From the NCBI GenBank assembly GCA_040954595.2, contig CM082581.2:868001-932000 (forward strand): 64,000 bases of DNA, given 5' to 3'. The stretch is from Balanoglossus misakiensis (taxonomy: Eukaryota; Hemichordata). Positions within the stretch are counted from its first letter, which is position 1. Each line of letters opens with the position of its first letter. Below, piece by piece: positions 24,123-33,681 of the stretch. The notes below the pieces were generated by a model that searched no databases, had not been told where the DNA came from, and saw only the letters and a list, made by a program, of their open reading frames with translations. Both the position numbers and the translations under genes were made by a program.

Positions 24123-26735
24123 ATGGCCAAGTTTTTAGGGCAATGGATACTTGTTTACATTACACTTGTGGTGTTTTTCACCATATTACACACTTGTGAT
24201 CGTGGCTTACTTGTTTCCAATTCACAATCTCTTGGCATTAGTTTTGGACAAGACTGCCAATTTTCAGGTGGCACTTTATGTTTCATCACTAATGGTGGTT
24301 GTGGTACTCTGAATGTCTTAATACATATACTTTATTCCATATTTCTTTTGACTTTACCTTTTCTCTTGCTGTTCATTTTTGTTTCTTTTTCACTCTTGAC
24401 CTTTGATGTTATAAAGATAATCGAAGGTGTCATTTCTTTTTTCTACCCATCTTCCCATCTGCCGCACATGTATAATTGTGCAGTTGTAAAGCACACACAG
24501 ACAGAAAATGAGGTACAAGGATCATGGTCTGATAATGTTTACACAACCTTTATCATCTCTGTGTGTTTGCTTGGTCTATTTGAATTTCCTACAGTATGGT
24601 TGGATTACAGTTTCATTGCAGAAGGAATTATTGTAATCTTTTCAATAATTCATCACATATGTCTCAATTGGACGTTCAATGACAGTATCCCCCCACTGTC
24701 AGTTTATCTGCTGTTGCCACTTTCAGTTCAAAATGGTACATCTATGATGCATCATTTAAAAGAGTGTAAAGGAAAGAAAGCCACATCCTTTTTCCATGCA
24801 ATTAAATGCCTTGCCAGAGTTCAACATACACTTGGTAACATTGAATTGAAAGTATCAAACAATGCCACTAGCCAGGTATGGAGTGAAAAATTGGACAGAT
24901 TAAAAAAAAGGGCTAAAAAAATTGCTGGTATGAAATGGTGTTGCCATAGCAAGACAATCTTTCAGAAAGTTAGAGAAATTACACGTCAGTGTGATGCCTG
25001 TGTGAAAAAACTGTATGTCAATCAGAAATGTGCTAAAGCTCATGGTAATGCACCAAATGTATTGCATTCAAACCAAAGCAATTTCAGTGGCTATGCTGCA
25101 GGCTGTATCTTTCTTTGCATAGCAATGTTGTTGCTCTTCCTTCAACCCAGCAAATGTTGCAAAAATAAATATCCAACATTAGAATGTCAAACAAAATCTT
25201 CAGAGTCATTAATACTAGATGATAAAAGCAATGTGTTTAATCAAACAAACACTGTAAACACTAGTCAAAAGACTATCACTGACCGGTTCAGAAACAAAGG
25301 TCACATAAAGGTCATGTCATATGCTATAGTGCTATCTCTGGCTTCCTGTCTTATTTTCATCGGTATTCCTGTTCAACACCAGATTGAATTTTGTGGTAGG
25401 TGCATAAATCTGAAAATGTTAAGCTGTCACACTGTAAAAGACATGAAAGAAAGGATTGGATCAAGCGTATCTCTGCCAAAAAACCAACTGAGTGTATATT
25501 TGAATGGCAGACTTCTTGATGAAAACTTGATAGTACCTCTTGTTGGCAAGTTATCTGCATATTGTACAGGGAAAGGGGGTGGTAGGAAAAGTGCTATGGA
25601 AAAATGCCATCCCAAAGTTAAATGTGTTTCTTGCAAGCAATGTGGCAAAATGAATGAAGCAAGATACAACCACCCTCTTGATTGGTCTGCTGATCTTAAG
25701 ACATTTCTATATGAGAAGTACAATATAGCAGAAACAGACTGTCTTTGCAATGCTTGTACAAGAAAGGTGAAAAGATTGTTCAAAGACCCTGACTATGAAT
25801 GCGTACCCAAAAAAAGACAAAGAACTGCATGCATTCTTGAAAGTGTTGACTTGTGTGAGAGTGAGAGTGTTCATGATGGTAATCTAGAAGCATTTCAAAA
25901 TCTGTGTACAAAATTGAGTATAGACAACTCAGGTTTTAAAGGATTTTCATCATTTCCACTGTGTCAACATCACTACATCCTTGCTATGAGAAAAAGACAT
26001 CCCCTGTGTACTTCGTGCTTATCACGGGCAAACAATTTGTTTAAAATCCCTGATTTTGATATGGTGCAAACATTTCACCAACAAACTAACACACCATTTG
26101 CCCTTACTCAAGACAGCCTGATTTGTTTGAAATGTTATAAAACATTTGTTGCTTTAGCGGAAAAAGCCAGGTGTAGTATTCAACAAGGCCTAATTATGTC
26201 GAGTGATATAGCACTTGCTGAAGAAATTAAAAAATATGTCACAATGCTACAAAAAGGCTGCAGCTGTGACACCGACTTGGTGAATTTTGCATGCTGGAAA
26301 ACTGTTGTCTTTTTAGGAGAAGTGCTCCTCAGAAAACACGCCATTCTATTGTTTGACGTCAGGCAATATTTCAATGATTGTTTAGACAATGAATATCAGA
26401 CTTTGCGACCCAAGGTCAAGTTACAACCAGTGGAATTCTACAGAAAACCTAATAGCTGGCTTATTCGGGAATTTCTATGTGTGTATTATCCAATTCACCT
26501 TTCTGTTGTATCAAAAGTGAGTAGAAAGTTCTCCACCTTTTTGTATCGAACAGGTTCAGATCTCACTATTGCCCTCCAAAATGCACTTGTCGAACATCGC
26601 CAGTATGTTGTGCAAGCTGAGAAACAGATAGAGAGGCTTGAAAAGCAAGTAAGAGACTTGAGTAAAGTTGACGTTGACTTTTTCAAAATGCTTGATTTGG
26701 TGGCTGTGAAATTAAATGCCAGCATTTATCAGTAA
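24123..26735 (+). CDS. Giant element ORF, N-terminal half: membrane, Ubl, zinc modules
   Basis: 870 codons from the first ATG after an in-frame TAA at 24108. Visible order: probable membrane segments at residues about 7-25, 62-97, 141-160, 165-183, 322-345 and 398-418; a ubiquitin-like domain at about 424-487 (VKDMKERIG ... LSVYLNGRLLDENL) ending with GKGGG at 483-487; a Cys-rich block at about 494-550 (CVSCKQCG, CLCNAC) and another at about 612-700 (CTSC, CLKC), probably zinc-binding; a coiled coil at about 823-846. The frame is intronless and ends in TAA at 26733, but the same frame then stays open, so this is best seen as the first part of a 2516-codon gene. The GKGGG end recalls the processed Ubl of SDE2. 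The combination is not one I recognise as a named family. Confidence 0.75.
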   Translation: MAKFLGQWILVYITLVVFFTILHTCDRGLLVSNSQSLGISFGQDCQFSGGTLCFITNGGCGTLNVLIHILYSIFLLTLPFLLLFIFVSFSLLTFDVIKIIEGVISFFYPSSHLPHMYNCAVVKHTQTENEVQGSWSDNVYTTFIISVCLLGLFEFPTVWLDYSFIAEGIIVIFSIIHHICLNWTFNDSIPPLSVYLLLPLSVQNGTSMMHHLKECKGKKATSFFHAIKCLARVQHTLGNIELKVSNNATSQVWSEKLDRLKKRAKKIAGMKWCCHSKTIFQKVREITRQCDACVKKLYVNQKCAKAHGNAPNVLHSNQSNFSGYAAGCIFLCIAMLLLFLQPSKCCKNKYPTLECQTKSSESLILDDKSNVFNQTNTVNTSQKTITDRFRNKGHIKVMSYAIVLSLASCLIFIGIPVQHQIEFCGRCINLKMLSCHTVKDMKERIGSSVSLPKNQLSVYLNGRLLDENLIVPLVGKLSAYCTGKGGGRKSAMEKCHPKVKCVSCKQCGKMNEARYNHPLDWSADLKTFLYEKYNIAETDCLCNACTRKVKRLFKDPDYECVPKKRQRTACILESVDLCESESVHDGNLEAFQNLCTKLSIDNSGFKGFSSFPLCQHHYILAMRKRHPLCTSCLSRANNLFKIPDFDMVQTFHQQTNTPFALTQDSLICLKCYKTFVALAEKARCSIQQGLIMSSDIALAEEIKKYVTMLQKGCSCDTDLVNFACWKTVVFLGEVLLRKHAILLFDVRQYFNDCLDNEYQTLRPKVKLQPVEFYRKPNSWLIREFLCVYYPIHLSVVSKVSRKFSTFLYRTGSDLTIALQNALVEHRQYVVQAEKQIERLEKQVRDLSKVDVDFFKMLDLVAVKLNASIYQ
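26733..26735 (+). other. Single in-frame TAA separating two halves of one frame
   Basis: The codons after this TAA (26736-26822, 29 sense codons) are open and lead in frame into the downstream half, whose first ATG is not until 26937. A nonsense mutation, a sequencing error or programmed readthrough would each fit; the context (CAG TAA TCT) is not a known strong readthrough signal. Confidence 0.85.
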
Positions 26736-29700
26736 TCTCAAGAATTCAGTAATTACTGCAAAGCAAACACTGTTGATCTGAGTACACTTGATGTTGAATA
26801 TATTGTCAGTGAGATTGACCCTGTGTTATGGAACACTGTTGTATATTTAACGTTGAACAAAATTGAACGCAGTAAATTAAAAAGCTCCAACTTTGAATGG
26901 AATAAACACTACTATGGATTTTATGACCGGCACTCTATGGAGAGTAGAGCACGATTCCTCAGGCGTTTGTTTTGTGTGTGTATGCTATTGTTCACTTGTT
27001 CTGATCATTGTACTTACCCATTGCACACTTACCTGGCTGACATTGTTGAAGGTTATAGTAGGTCATCTACTCTAGTGAAAATTCTAAATCGATTTGGTAT
27101 TATTTGTTCTGGAGATACATTGCATAGATACATGATGGGAGTTATCAACAAAAGAACATCAGCTGATTTCACAGAGGAAAATGTTGCAAATAATGCATTT
27201 TGTATAACTTCCATTGACAATATTGATAAATCAGCTAAATATGCAGCTGTTAGAGCTGATCCAAAGGACAGAGGTTTCCACGGTACTTCTTATCAAATGG
27301 TCCAACCAAAACCAAAGTCAATTTTGAACAGTGTTGATGATATTGTTTTTGGCAGTCATGACAAACATTCAACTGTCAAAGATTTTAAGCTAATCAACAT
27401 ATATGGTGATGGAAGGTGCTTTTTCAGGAGCATCTCTGTGAGAAATGATTTTGCATTGCGAAATTGCGATCGTCTACCTAATGGACTCCCTTCTGACCCA
27501 ATTTTAGCTGACCGAGAGAAAATATTCGCAGACAAGTTAAGAGCAGATACAGTAGACATAATGCGTGCCAATCATAAATACTTTGAAGAACTGGATGATG
27601 CACAACTTGATGTCCTGTTAGACGGCACTCGTTATATGGACATTTTGCACAGAACACAATGTATGGAAAAGGCAGATGAATATGCTGGTATGCCAGAAAT
27701 GTTATCTGTAGTGTATGTTGCAAAATGTCCATTACATATATACACCAAGCAGAATGATACATTTGTACGAGGAGAAACATTTGGTGATGTGTTCTCCAAG
27801 ACTGAGCCTGTCTGTCTCTTGTACACACCAGACAGGCCAGGTCAACCAGGCCATTATGATTTGCTTCTTAACAGGCAGTTAATTAAAAGTAAAGATAGTC
27901 TGGTGAGTGAAAATGCACAGAATTCATTTGAACGGTGGCAGGAATTAAACAGTGGCTTTTGTTCACAAAATACAGTAGACTCTGAAATGAATGAAATTTT
28001 TGGCAATTTTCCTTGTGCAACTAATACTAAAATCATGGTTGACAGATCTATCTCAAAAAATACTGGTACAGATTTGAGTGCACCTGTGAGAAAAGTCCGT
28101 ACATTTACCGAGAAAAAATCCAATGATACTGTTCATGATGATGTAGTATTTAAACCACCTCTACTGAGACAACATCAACCACGGTCATCAATTTCACTGT
28201 CAGATTTTGACATTAAACAAGAAGAAGCCATTGCTTGGTCAGAACTGTTTTCAGAGGCATTCATTTTTGCTCTGCAGAAAAATGCAATGCACAGAGCTGA
28301 TATAGAAACAGTATTTGGGGATTTTAAATCAACATTAGCAACAACTGCTAACAGTAATGACAGTGAATGCTCAAATGTCATTTATTTGGGCATATCAAGT
28401 GAACACGCAGACTCTATTGAAACTGTCCATAACATTATCAATAAGCTGTATGTTACATTCAGAGTTGGTGTAAGAATAAAATACCTGGTTGTGGTTGGTG
28501 ATGGGAAAACTTTTCATCACCTGATAAAGTTAAAAGACATGTATGGTGCAGATTTAGACTGGTTGCAGCCTTTTATCGGAGACTGGCACATTCTAAAAAA
28601 TTACCAACCAGTCATCATGAAAATATTCTGGGATGCTGGCTTAAAACATCTGGCAGGGTTAAATTATAAAGGGGGAACTTTGGAAACCCTAGTACAGTGT
28701 ACAAATTTCAAGCTAACTCATCGCTTCCTAACACAAATATGGGAAAGTATGTTTAGATGTCTTGTCAATTCCTTTTTAAATCAGAGGGGTGAAATCCATA
28801 ATACCCAGCACTGTCCCTTAGATACAGAAACAGTCAAAAAATGTTTACTAGAAGCTGTCACAAAATCTTTGGAATGTACTGAAGATAAAGCTGATCATAT
28901 TGACAAAATTAATGGTGACCTCAAGGCTCAACTTACTGGCTTGCAAGAGGAATTTCAGATTTTTTGTGACAGAAGGGCAAATACAGACAAAACTTTCAAA
29001 TTTTGGGTTAGATTTATAGAGGAAGATTTGTTTGCATACATGTCTTTGTACATTGCAATAAGGTCAGGAAATTGGAACCTTCGAATATCGGCTTTGAAAA
29101 AAATGAACCCACTGTTCCATGCATATGACCGATCCCTGTACTTGAGGTTAATTCCCAGACATCTTGCTGACCTTCTGAAGATGCCAGACTCTCTGTTGTT
29201 ACATTTCAAAGCAGGTGGTTTTGTTTGCAATTTGTCAGGCTCAACTTGGGTTAATGTAGCACTAGATGAAGCCCATGAAATGTGCGTCAATAAAGATGTT
29301 AAAGCTGCACTGCATACTTCTACAGGTGGGTTAATGGAAAGAATAGCAATTTATTTACCCTATAGAGCTATGGCTGCCAAGAATCTAAAAGATCAGTTAT
29401 TTCCTTTCCAGAATGAAACCCATAATTCAGTTAGTGTACATAAAATACATGAGTCAAACTGCAGGTTGTATATCAATTGTCTTGAAGGTGCTGATGTATT
29501 TTCACCACTTAATACCGCCAGGGAGCTAACTAATATATTTTCAGATGACACAGCAAATAAAATCACCCAAGAAGATTTGTTGTCATTCAGAACAATTGGG
29601 CAACAAGATTTACAGGCATACATTAATGTTAGAATTCTCCATCGGCCAAGCACTGACACACCTGTAAGAAAAAGAAGGCTGAAAACATTTGCCAACAAAA

Positions 29701-31670
29701 TAGTGAAAAAAGTAAAATCCAAGAAAGGTGACAAAGACCATCGAACTATTACTGCCTGTTTAAAACTACAAATTGCACACTCAAAAAAATCAGGAGAACC
29801 AGTGAAGACATTAGATCAGTTTATTGTATTCCCAAGAGCCATATGCATGACTGATGGGTTACCCTACAAGGGATCAAAAAGTAATGTCACAAAGTTTTTT
29901 AAGGCTCGATATGACAAACTGGTTCAAGATTTTTTACCATTTGGTTGGCGGGCAGAATTTATGATATTAGACGGTATGTTTTTAATCAATAAAGCTCCGC
30001 TGGCAGCCCACAGAAATTTTGGGCAATATGCCGATTTTTTTGTCAGACGTTGGCTTATTCCCCACTTCACTCAATTCTGTTTCGAAGTTCATCTTTTATT
30101 TGATGACCCGCATAGACTCGGTACAAGTCCTAAAGATATTGAACGTGCCAGGCGGGACAAAAAAACTGAAGAGTCGATTGAAATAGATGATATTCATGAA
30201 TCAACCCCTCTACCACGAGAATGGAGAAAATTCATCAATTGTAGGCCAAACAAGAGAAAACTAGTGAACTTCTTGTCAGCCACATCTTTAAAAATAATTG
30301 TACCGGCTCTGCAAGGTGATCAGGTCCTCATTACAGCAGGTGGCTTTGATGGGGAAAATAGGGACAAGAGTCTTTTCGTTGGTAGTAATGGAATTGTGTC
30401 TGAGTGGGAAGCCAAAAGTTGTCATGAAGAAGCTGACAGTAGATGCATCCTTCATGCAGTTCAGTCCTCTTACAAGAAAGGTGTTATTTACTCCCCTGAT
30501 ACCGATACTTATCATGTTCTCCTCCCAGTACTATATCAACATGTTCAAAAGGAGATATTTGTACAACTTGATAATGATTTATCCAATCTCACTTATTTAG
30601 ACATGAATCAATTCAAATCAGATTTAAATTTAGACCCTGATTTGCAACATATTCCCCTCCAATATTTAGGCAAAATATTTCAAACACTGTTCATATGCAC
30701 AGGTTGTGACTATGTGTCATACTTTGCAGGCATCGGAAAGATATCTTTCTACAAGACATTTTTTCAATACTCTGAATTTATAACTAGTGGCACCCTTATA
30801 CCTGGAACACTGATAGACACAACAGTAGACAGTGTAGGGAATGGAATTTTCGCTTTCATACGTTTAATAGGTAGTGTTTATTTTAAGAAACATTTCCAAG
30901 CATTTGATGCATCTCATCCCTTTGAACTGTATCGACAAGTAGCCGTAACAAGTAACAGTCTTAAAGATAACCACATCAAATGGCTTACATATATACGAGA
31001 AACAATTTGGCCACGTATCCAGTATGAGGAAGAATGTATCCCTTCCTTTGAAGCCCTACAACTGCACTGGAAAAGATCATGCTGGGTCTCTCAGTTATGG
31101 TCCCAGGCCGATCAGTGCCATGTTACGTTTCCCTTATTCAATGATTATGGATACCGACTAAGCAACGGCGACCTTGATATCATTTGGGACAGTGAGGCCA
31201 ATTTAGAAAAAGTGAAAAATAATTTGGAGTTGCTAACAAAAGGTTGTGGCTGCAAAAAGATGCCAACTTGTAATAGCAGATGTTGTAAATGTTATAAGAC
31301 CCACAATGGTTGTGGCCCTGCGTGTCGATGCAATGACTGCAGTAATCCACATAATGGGAACCCTGGATTCTGTACCAAATCGAAAAAGTATGGGGTATGC
31401 CCAAAATATACAGATAAGTCACCACTATTAGAATCACCATCACCAATCACTGATACTGAACATCATAATATGGAAAATAGCATCAATGCAATTTTACAGG
31501 AGGAGTCACATGAATTTGACATTTTGAGAGAAGAAGAGGGAAATATTTACGAGACTGATTCTGACTTTGACGAACTGACTGATGAATATAACTGGACGGA
31601 AGAAAAACAAACTGATAATTCAAAGAATGGTGATTGTGATTCCAATGATGGTGACTGTGATGACATTTAA
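26736..31670 (+). CDS. Giant element ORF, C-terminal half: OTU, DUF6589-like, XPG-like, CXC
   Basis: An open frame of 1644 codons continuous with the upstream half. Residues below count from the GTG at 26823. A DNID motif at about 130 and a GTSYQMVQPKP stretch precede an OTU protease domain at 190-350: GDGRC with Asp 196 and Cys 199, and the HYDLLL histidine at about 344. Then GDGKTF at about 557 and GDWHILKNYQ at about 585, resembling DUF6589 (putative RNase H-fold transposase). An XPG/FEN1-like region spans about 1049-1305: LDG..L..K, LFDD at 1091, HEEAD at 1200, SPDTD at 1223, and TGCDY ... GIGK at 1293-1305, like the helix-hairpin end of FEN1. A tesmin/TSO1-like CXC module lies at 1474-1516 (GCGC, CCKC, CRCNDC). 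The last 55 residues are very acidic. OTU is the firmest call; DUF6589 and XPG are motif-level. Confidence 0.75.
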   Translation, partial: SQEFSNYCKANTVDLSTLDVEYIVSEIDPVLWNTVVYLTLNKIERSKLKSSNFEWNKHYYGFYDRHSMESRARFLRRLFCVCMLLFTCSDHCTYPLHTYLADIVEGYSRSSTLVKILNRFGIICSGDTLHRYMMGVINKRTSADFTEENVANNAFCITSIDNIDKSAKYAAVRADPKDRGFHGTSYQMVQPKPKSILNSVDDIVFGSHDKHSTVKDFKLINIYGDGRCFFRSISVRNDFALRNCDRLPNGLPSDPILADREKIFADKLRADTVDIMRANHKYFEELDDAQLDVLLDGTRYMDILHRTQCMEKADEYAGMPEMLSVVYVAKCPLHIYTKQNDTFVRGETFGDVFSKTEPVCLLYTPDRPGQPGHYDLLLNRQLIKSKDSLVSENAQNSFERWQELNSGFCSQNTVDSEMNEIFGNFPCATNTKIMVDRSISKNTGTDLSAPVRKVRTFTEKKSNDTVHDDVVFKPPLLRQHQPRSSISLSDFDIKQEEAIAWSELFSEAFIFALQKNAMHRADIETVFGDFKSTLATTANSNDSECSNVIYLGISSEHADSIETVHNIINKLYVTFRVGVRIKYLVVVGDGKTFHHLIKLKDMYGADLDWLQPFIGDWHILKNYQPVIMKIFWDAGLKHLAGLNYKGGTLETLVQCTNFKLTHRFLTQIWESMFRCLVNSFLNQRGEIHNTQHCPLDTETVKKCLLEAVTKSLECTEDKADHIDKINGDLKAQLTGLQEEFQIFCDRRANTDKTFKFWVRFIEEDLFAYMSLYIAIRSGNWNLRISALKKMNPLFHAYDRSLYLRLIPRHLADLLKMPDSLLLHFKAGGFVCNLSGSTWVNVALDEAHEMCVNKDVKAALHTSTGGLMERIAIYLPYRAMAAKNLKDQLFPFQNETHNSVSVHKIHESNCRLYINCLEGADVFSPLNTARELTNIFSDDTANKITQEDLLSFRTIGQQDLQAYINVRILHRPSTDTPVRKRRLKTFANKIVKKVKSKKGDKDHRTITACLKLQIAHSKKSGEPVKTLDQFIVFPRAICMTDGLPYKGSKSNVTKFFKARYDKLVQDFLPFGWRAEFMILDGMFLINKAPLAAHRNFGQYADFFVRRWLIPHFTQFCFEVHLLFDDPHRLGTSPKDIERARRDKKTEESIEIDDIHESTPLPREWRKFINCRPNKRKLVNFLSATSLKIIVPALQGDQVLITAGGFDGENRDKSLFVGSNGIVSEWEAKSCHEEADSRCILHAVQSSYKKGVIYSPDTDTYHVLLPVLYQHVQKEIFVQLDNDLSNLTYLDMNQFKSDLNLDPDLQHIPLQYLGKIFQTLFICTGCDYVSYFAGIGKISFYKTFFQYSEFITSGTLIPGTLIDTTVDSVGNGIFAFIRLIGSVYFKKHFQAFDASHPFELYRQVAVTSNSLKDNHIKWLTYIRETIWPRIQYEEECIPSFEALQLHWKRSCWVSQLWSQADQCHVTFPLFNDYGYRLSNGDLDIIWDSEANLEKVKNNLELLTKGCGCKKMPTCNSRCCKCYKTHNGCGPACRCNDCSNPHNGNPGFCTKSKKYGVCPKYTDKSPLLESPSPITDTEHHNMENSINAILQEESHEFDILREEEGNIYETDSDFDELTDEYNWTEEKQTDNSKNGDCDSNDGDCDDI

Positions 31671-31789
31671 TGAATCATCAATGAAATTGATTTGGTCTCT
31701 TGGGGGTTGCAGCCCTATTGTGGTTTCAGTCATACGTTTCCAATCGCACCCAGTGTGTATGTGTTAATTTCAGACATGGTTACTATATC

Positions 31790-32650
31790 CGTGTTCCAAA
31801 TAATCACCATTTTATCCGCTTGACACTGGGGTAACACAGGGATCAGTTCTTTGTCCTATACTTTTTAATATGTACACTTCTCCATTAGGTGAATTAGTTT
31901 CTAGTCATGGATGCCTGTATATAGCTTTTATGCAGATGGCTCTTCATTGTCTTTTACCAAGAAGAATGCTCCCAGAATGCTTTCAAATCTTGAACGTTGT
32001 ATTTCTGATGTCGCTACTGGATGTCTGAAAATGTCTTGTGTTTAAATAACGATAAGACTGAATCTGTTATTTTTTCTGCTAGTTCGGGTAATGTATCTGC
32101 CAGAGGGATTACAGAAATTCATGCGATGCTCTGAAACCAGTTCATTGTCTGACGATGATTGCACAGATCTGCCATTCAGTCGCTTTTCATTTGCAGCATA
32201 TTGCACTTGTCTGTAAATATTTATCTCAAGCCTCCACAGAGCAATAAAGTTCCTTCTTTTGTTGCATTTCGAATGGATTCATGTAATTCACTTTTATTTG
32301 GGCTCCCTAAGTACTAGATCAGCCGTATTCAAGTTCAAAATATTGCTGCTAGTTCCAAAATCACCTTTTACATCAATGCAATTTCAGTTGCATTGGTTAC
32401 CTGTGTCTGATCGTATTGTTTTCAAGATTTTATTTCTTATTTTTGAATTCATTCATAGACTTGGACCATCATATCTGTCTGATATGATCAAATTATATGT
32501 TCCAAATCGAAACTTGAAGTCAGCTGATCAGCTCAAACTCTGTCCTGTTCAGCCCAATGCAATGACAACAAAAAATGCTTGCCTTCAGACACAAATATTT
32601 ATTGCATATATCATCAGCGAATAAAGGGAAATGGTTTCGAAGTTACAGTT
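31790..32650 (+). pseudogene. LINE 3' half relic (CR1/L2-like)
   Basis: A decayed reverse transcriptase immediately downstream of the giant reading frame. GV-TQGSVL-PILFNMYTSPL is near 31828-31890; the catalytic motif reads YADG (normally YADD) near 31930; then thumb-like SNLERCISDV. The C-terminal LINE signature follows at 32390-32530: LHWLPVSDRIVFKILFL, then PSYLSDMIKLYVPNRNLKS. Several frame changes and stops (for example after LKMSC) break it. It is independent of the upstream gene: different frames, different decay. Confidence 0.8.
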
Positions 32651-33681
32651 GGCATTTTGCATTTTCGAAACGTCCACTTGTATCCCACGATACGGAGAAA
32701 AAAAATACACCAGCTGAGCTCCTCACACATACGTAGTCATGTATGGTAAACCTGGCATTCTGTCCATGACCTACATTTGTAGGCGATTGATCGATGTTGT
32801 GTCGAAATCAGGCCAGTAATTAAGTTAAAACTTGGCTAATACGTTACCTTAGGGTGTTATACATTATCCAGTAACTGTCTTACTTAAGAATTGCCTTTCA
32901 AAAGCTGTTTTCCCCACGGTAAACGTATCGTTTCACGAGCAACGCAACACTTCCGTATTTACAAGGCTAACATGGAGATGGAGAGGTCAACATGGAGATG
33001 GAGAGGTCAACGTATACTTCCGGGTCATATCGTCGAACGACATCGATTATTTTTAAGCGGACTGTTACACAGGCATTTCGAATTAATTTCTTTTCACGGA
33101 TGTTGGGACCGATATTAGACCTCTCTGTCAGGGAAGTTTGGTTAACTTCCGAGGTCGTTTTCAAATGATTTTTGGCACATTTGTGGACGTCTCTTTCGGG
33201 GTCACCAACATACCACCGAAAACACGTTAAAAACTACTACTATTACCGACAGATTCTCATAAAATTTACGTCTGCAGTGCAAAATGGGAATCACTTTCGT
33301 AATTCATCCAGCTAACATGGTATTTTATTGCACAACAGAGCGTAAAAATCAAGTTGAAAATCGCCTTGAAAACTGGCCTATAGCCGTCTGTTTGAAAGTT
33401 AACGGTCGCTCGCTTGATGAACTTTCATATGCAAATGAGCGCCGTGCGATCTGACTGTAATGATTTGATCAATTTTAATCATATACTTGTAAATATTTGC
33501 GCGGGTGCTGGTTTAATAAACTGTGTTGATATATAGGTGGAAGACTGTTTAGTTTTCCAGTCAATTATGTGATGTATTACGCCTGACGCTTAAATGATTT
33601 GGTCCAGGGAGAATAACCGCGTTTGGCCGGTCAAGCGAACCCTGGATCTTGCAGGCTCTGCCCACTTTCCAATCAACAACC
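32651..33681. other. Centre-to-right-arm spacer; no gene
   Basis: Holds a 21-bp direct duplication (CATGGAGATGGAGAGGTCAA at 32970 and 32991), a block at 33045-33080 that repeats 23262-23300 (GATTATTTTTAAGC.GACTGTTACACA), and a block at 33410-33460 inverted relative to 22970-23010. Nothing looks coding. Confidence 0.6.

Noticed and set aside
25427-25783. Antisense frames within the giant gene
   Set aside because: Shadows of the coding strand.
26823-26825. Independent start for the second half of the giant gene
   Set aside because: The codon is GTG, the frame is already open upstream, and the first ATG is at 26937.
24123-31670. Alternative genetic code reading TAA as sense
   Set aside because: Other genes in the window, such as gag, use TAA as a normal terminator; one stop is not evidence for a code change.
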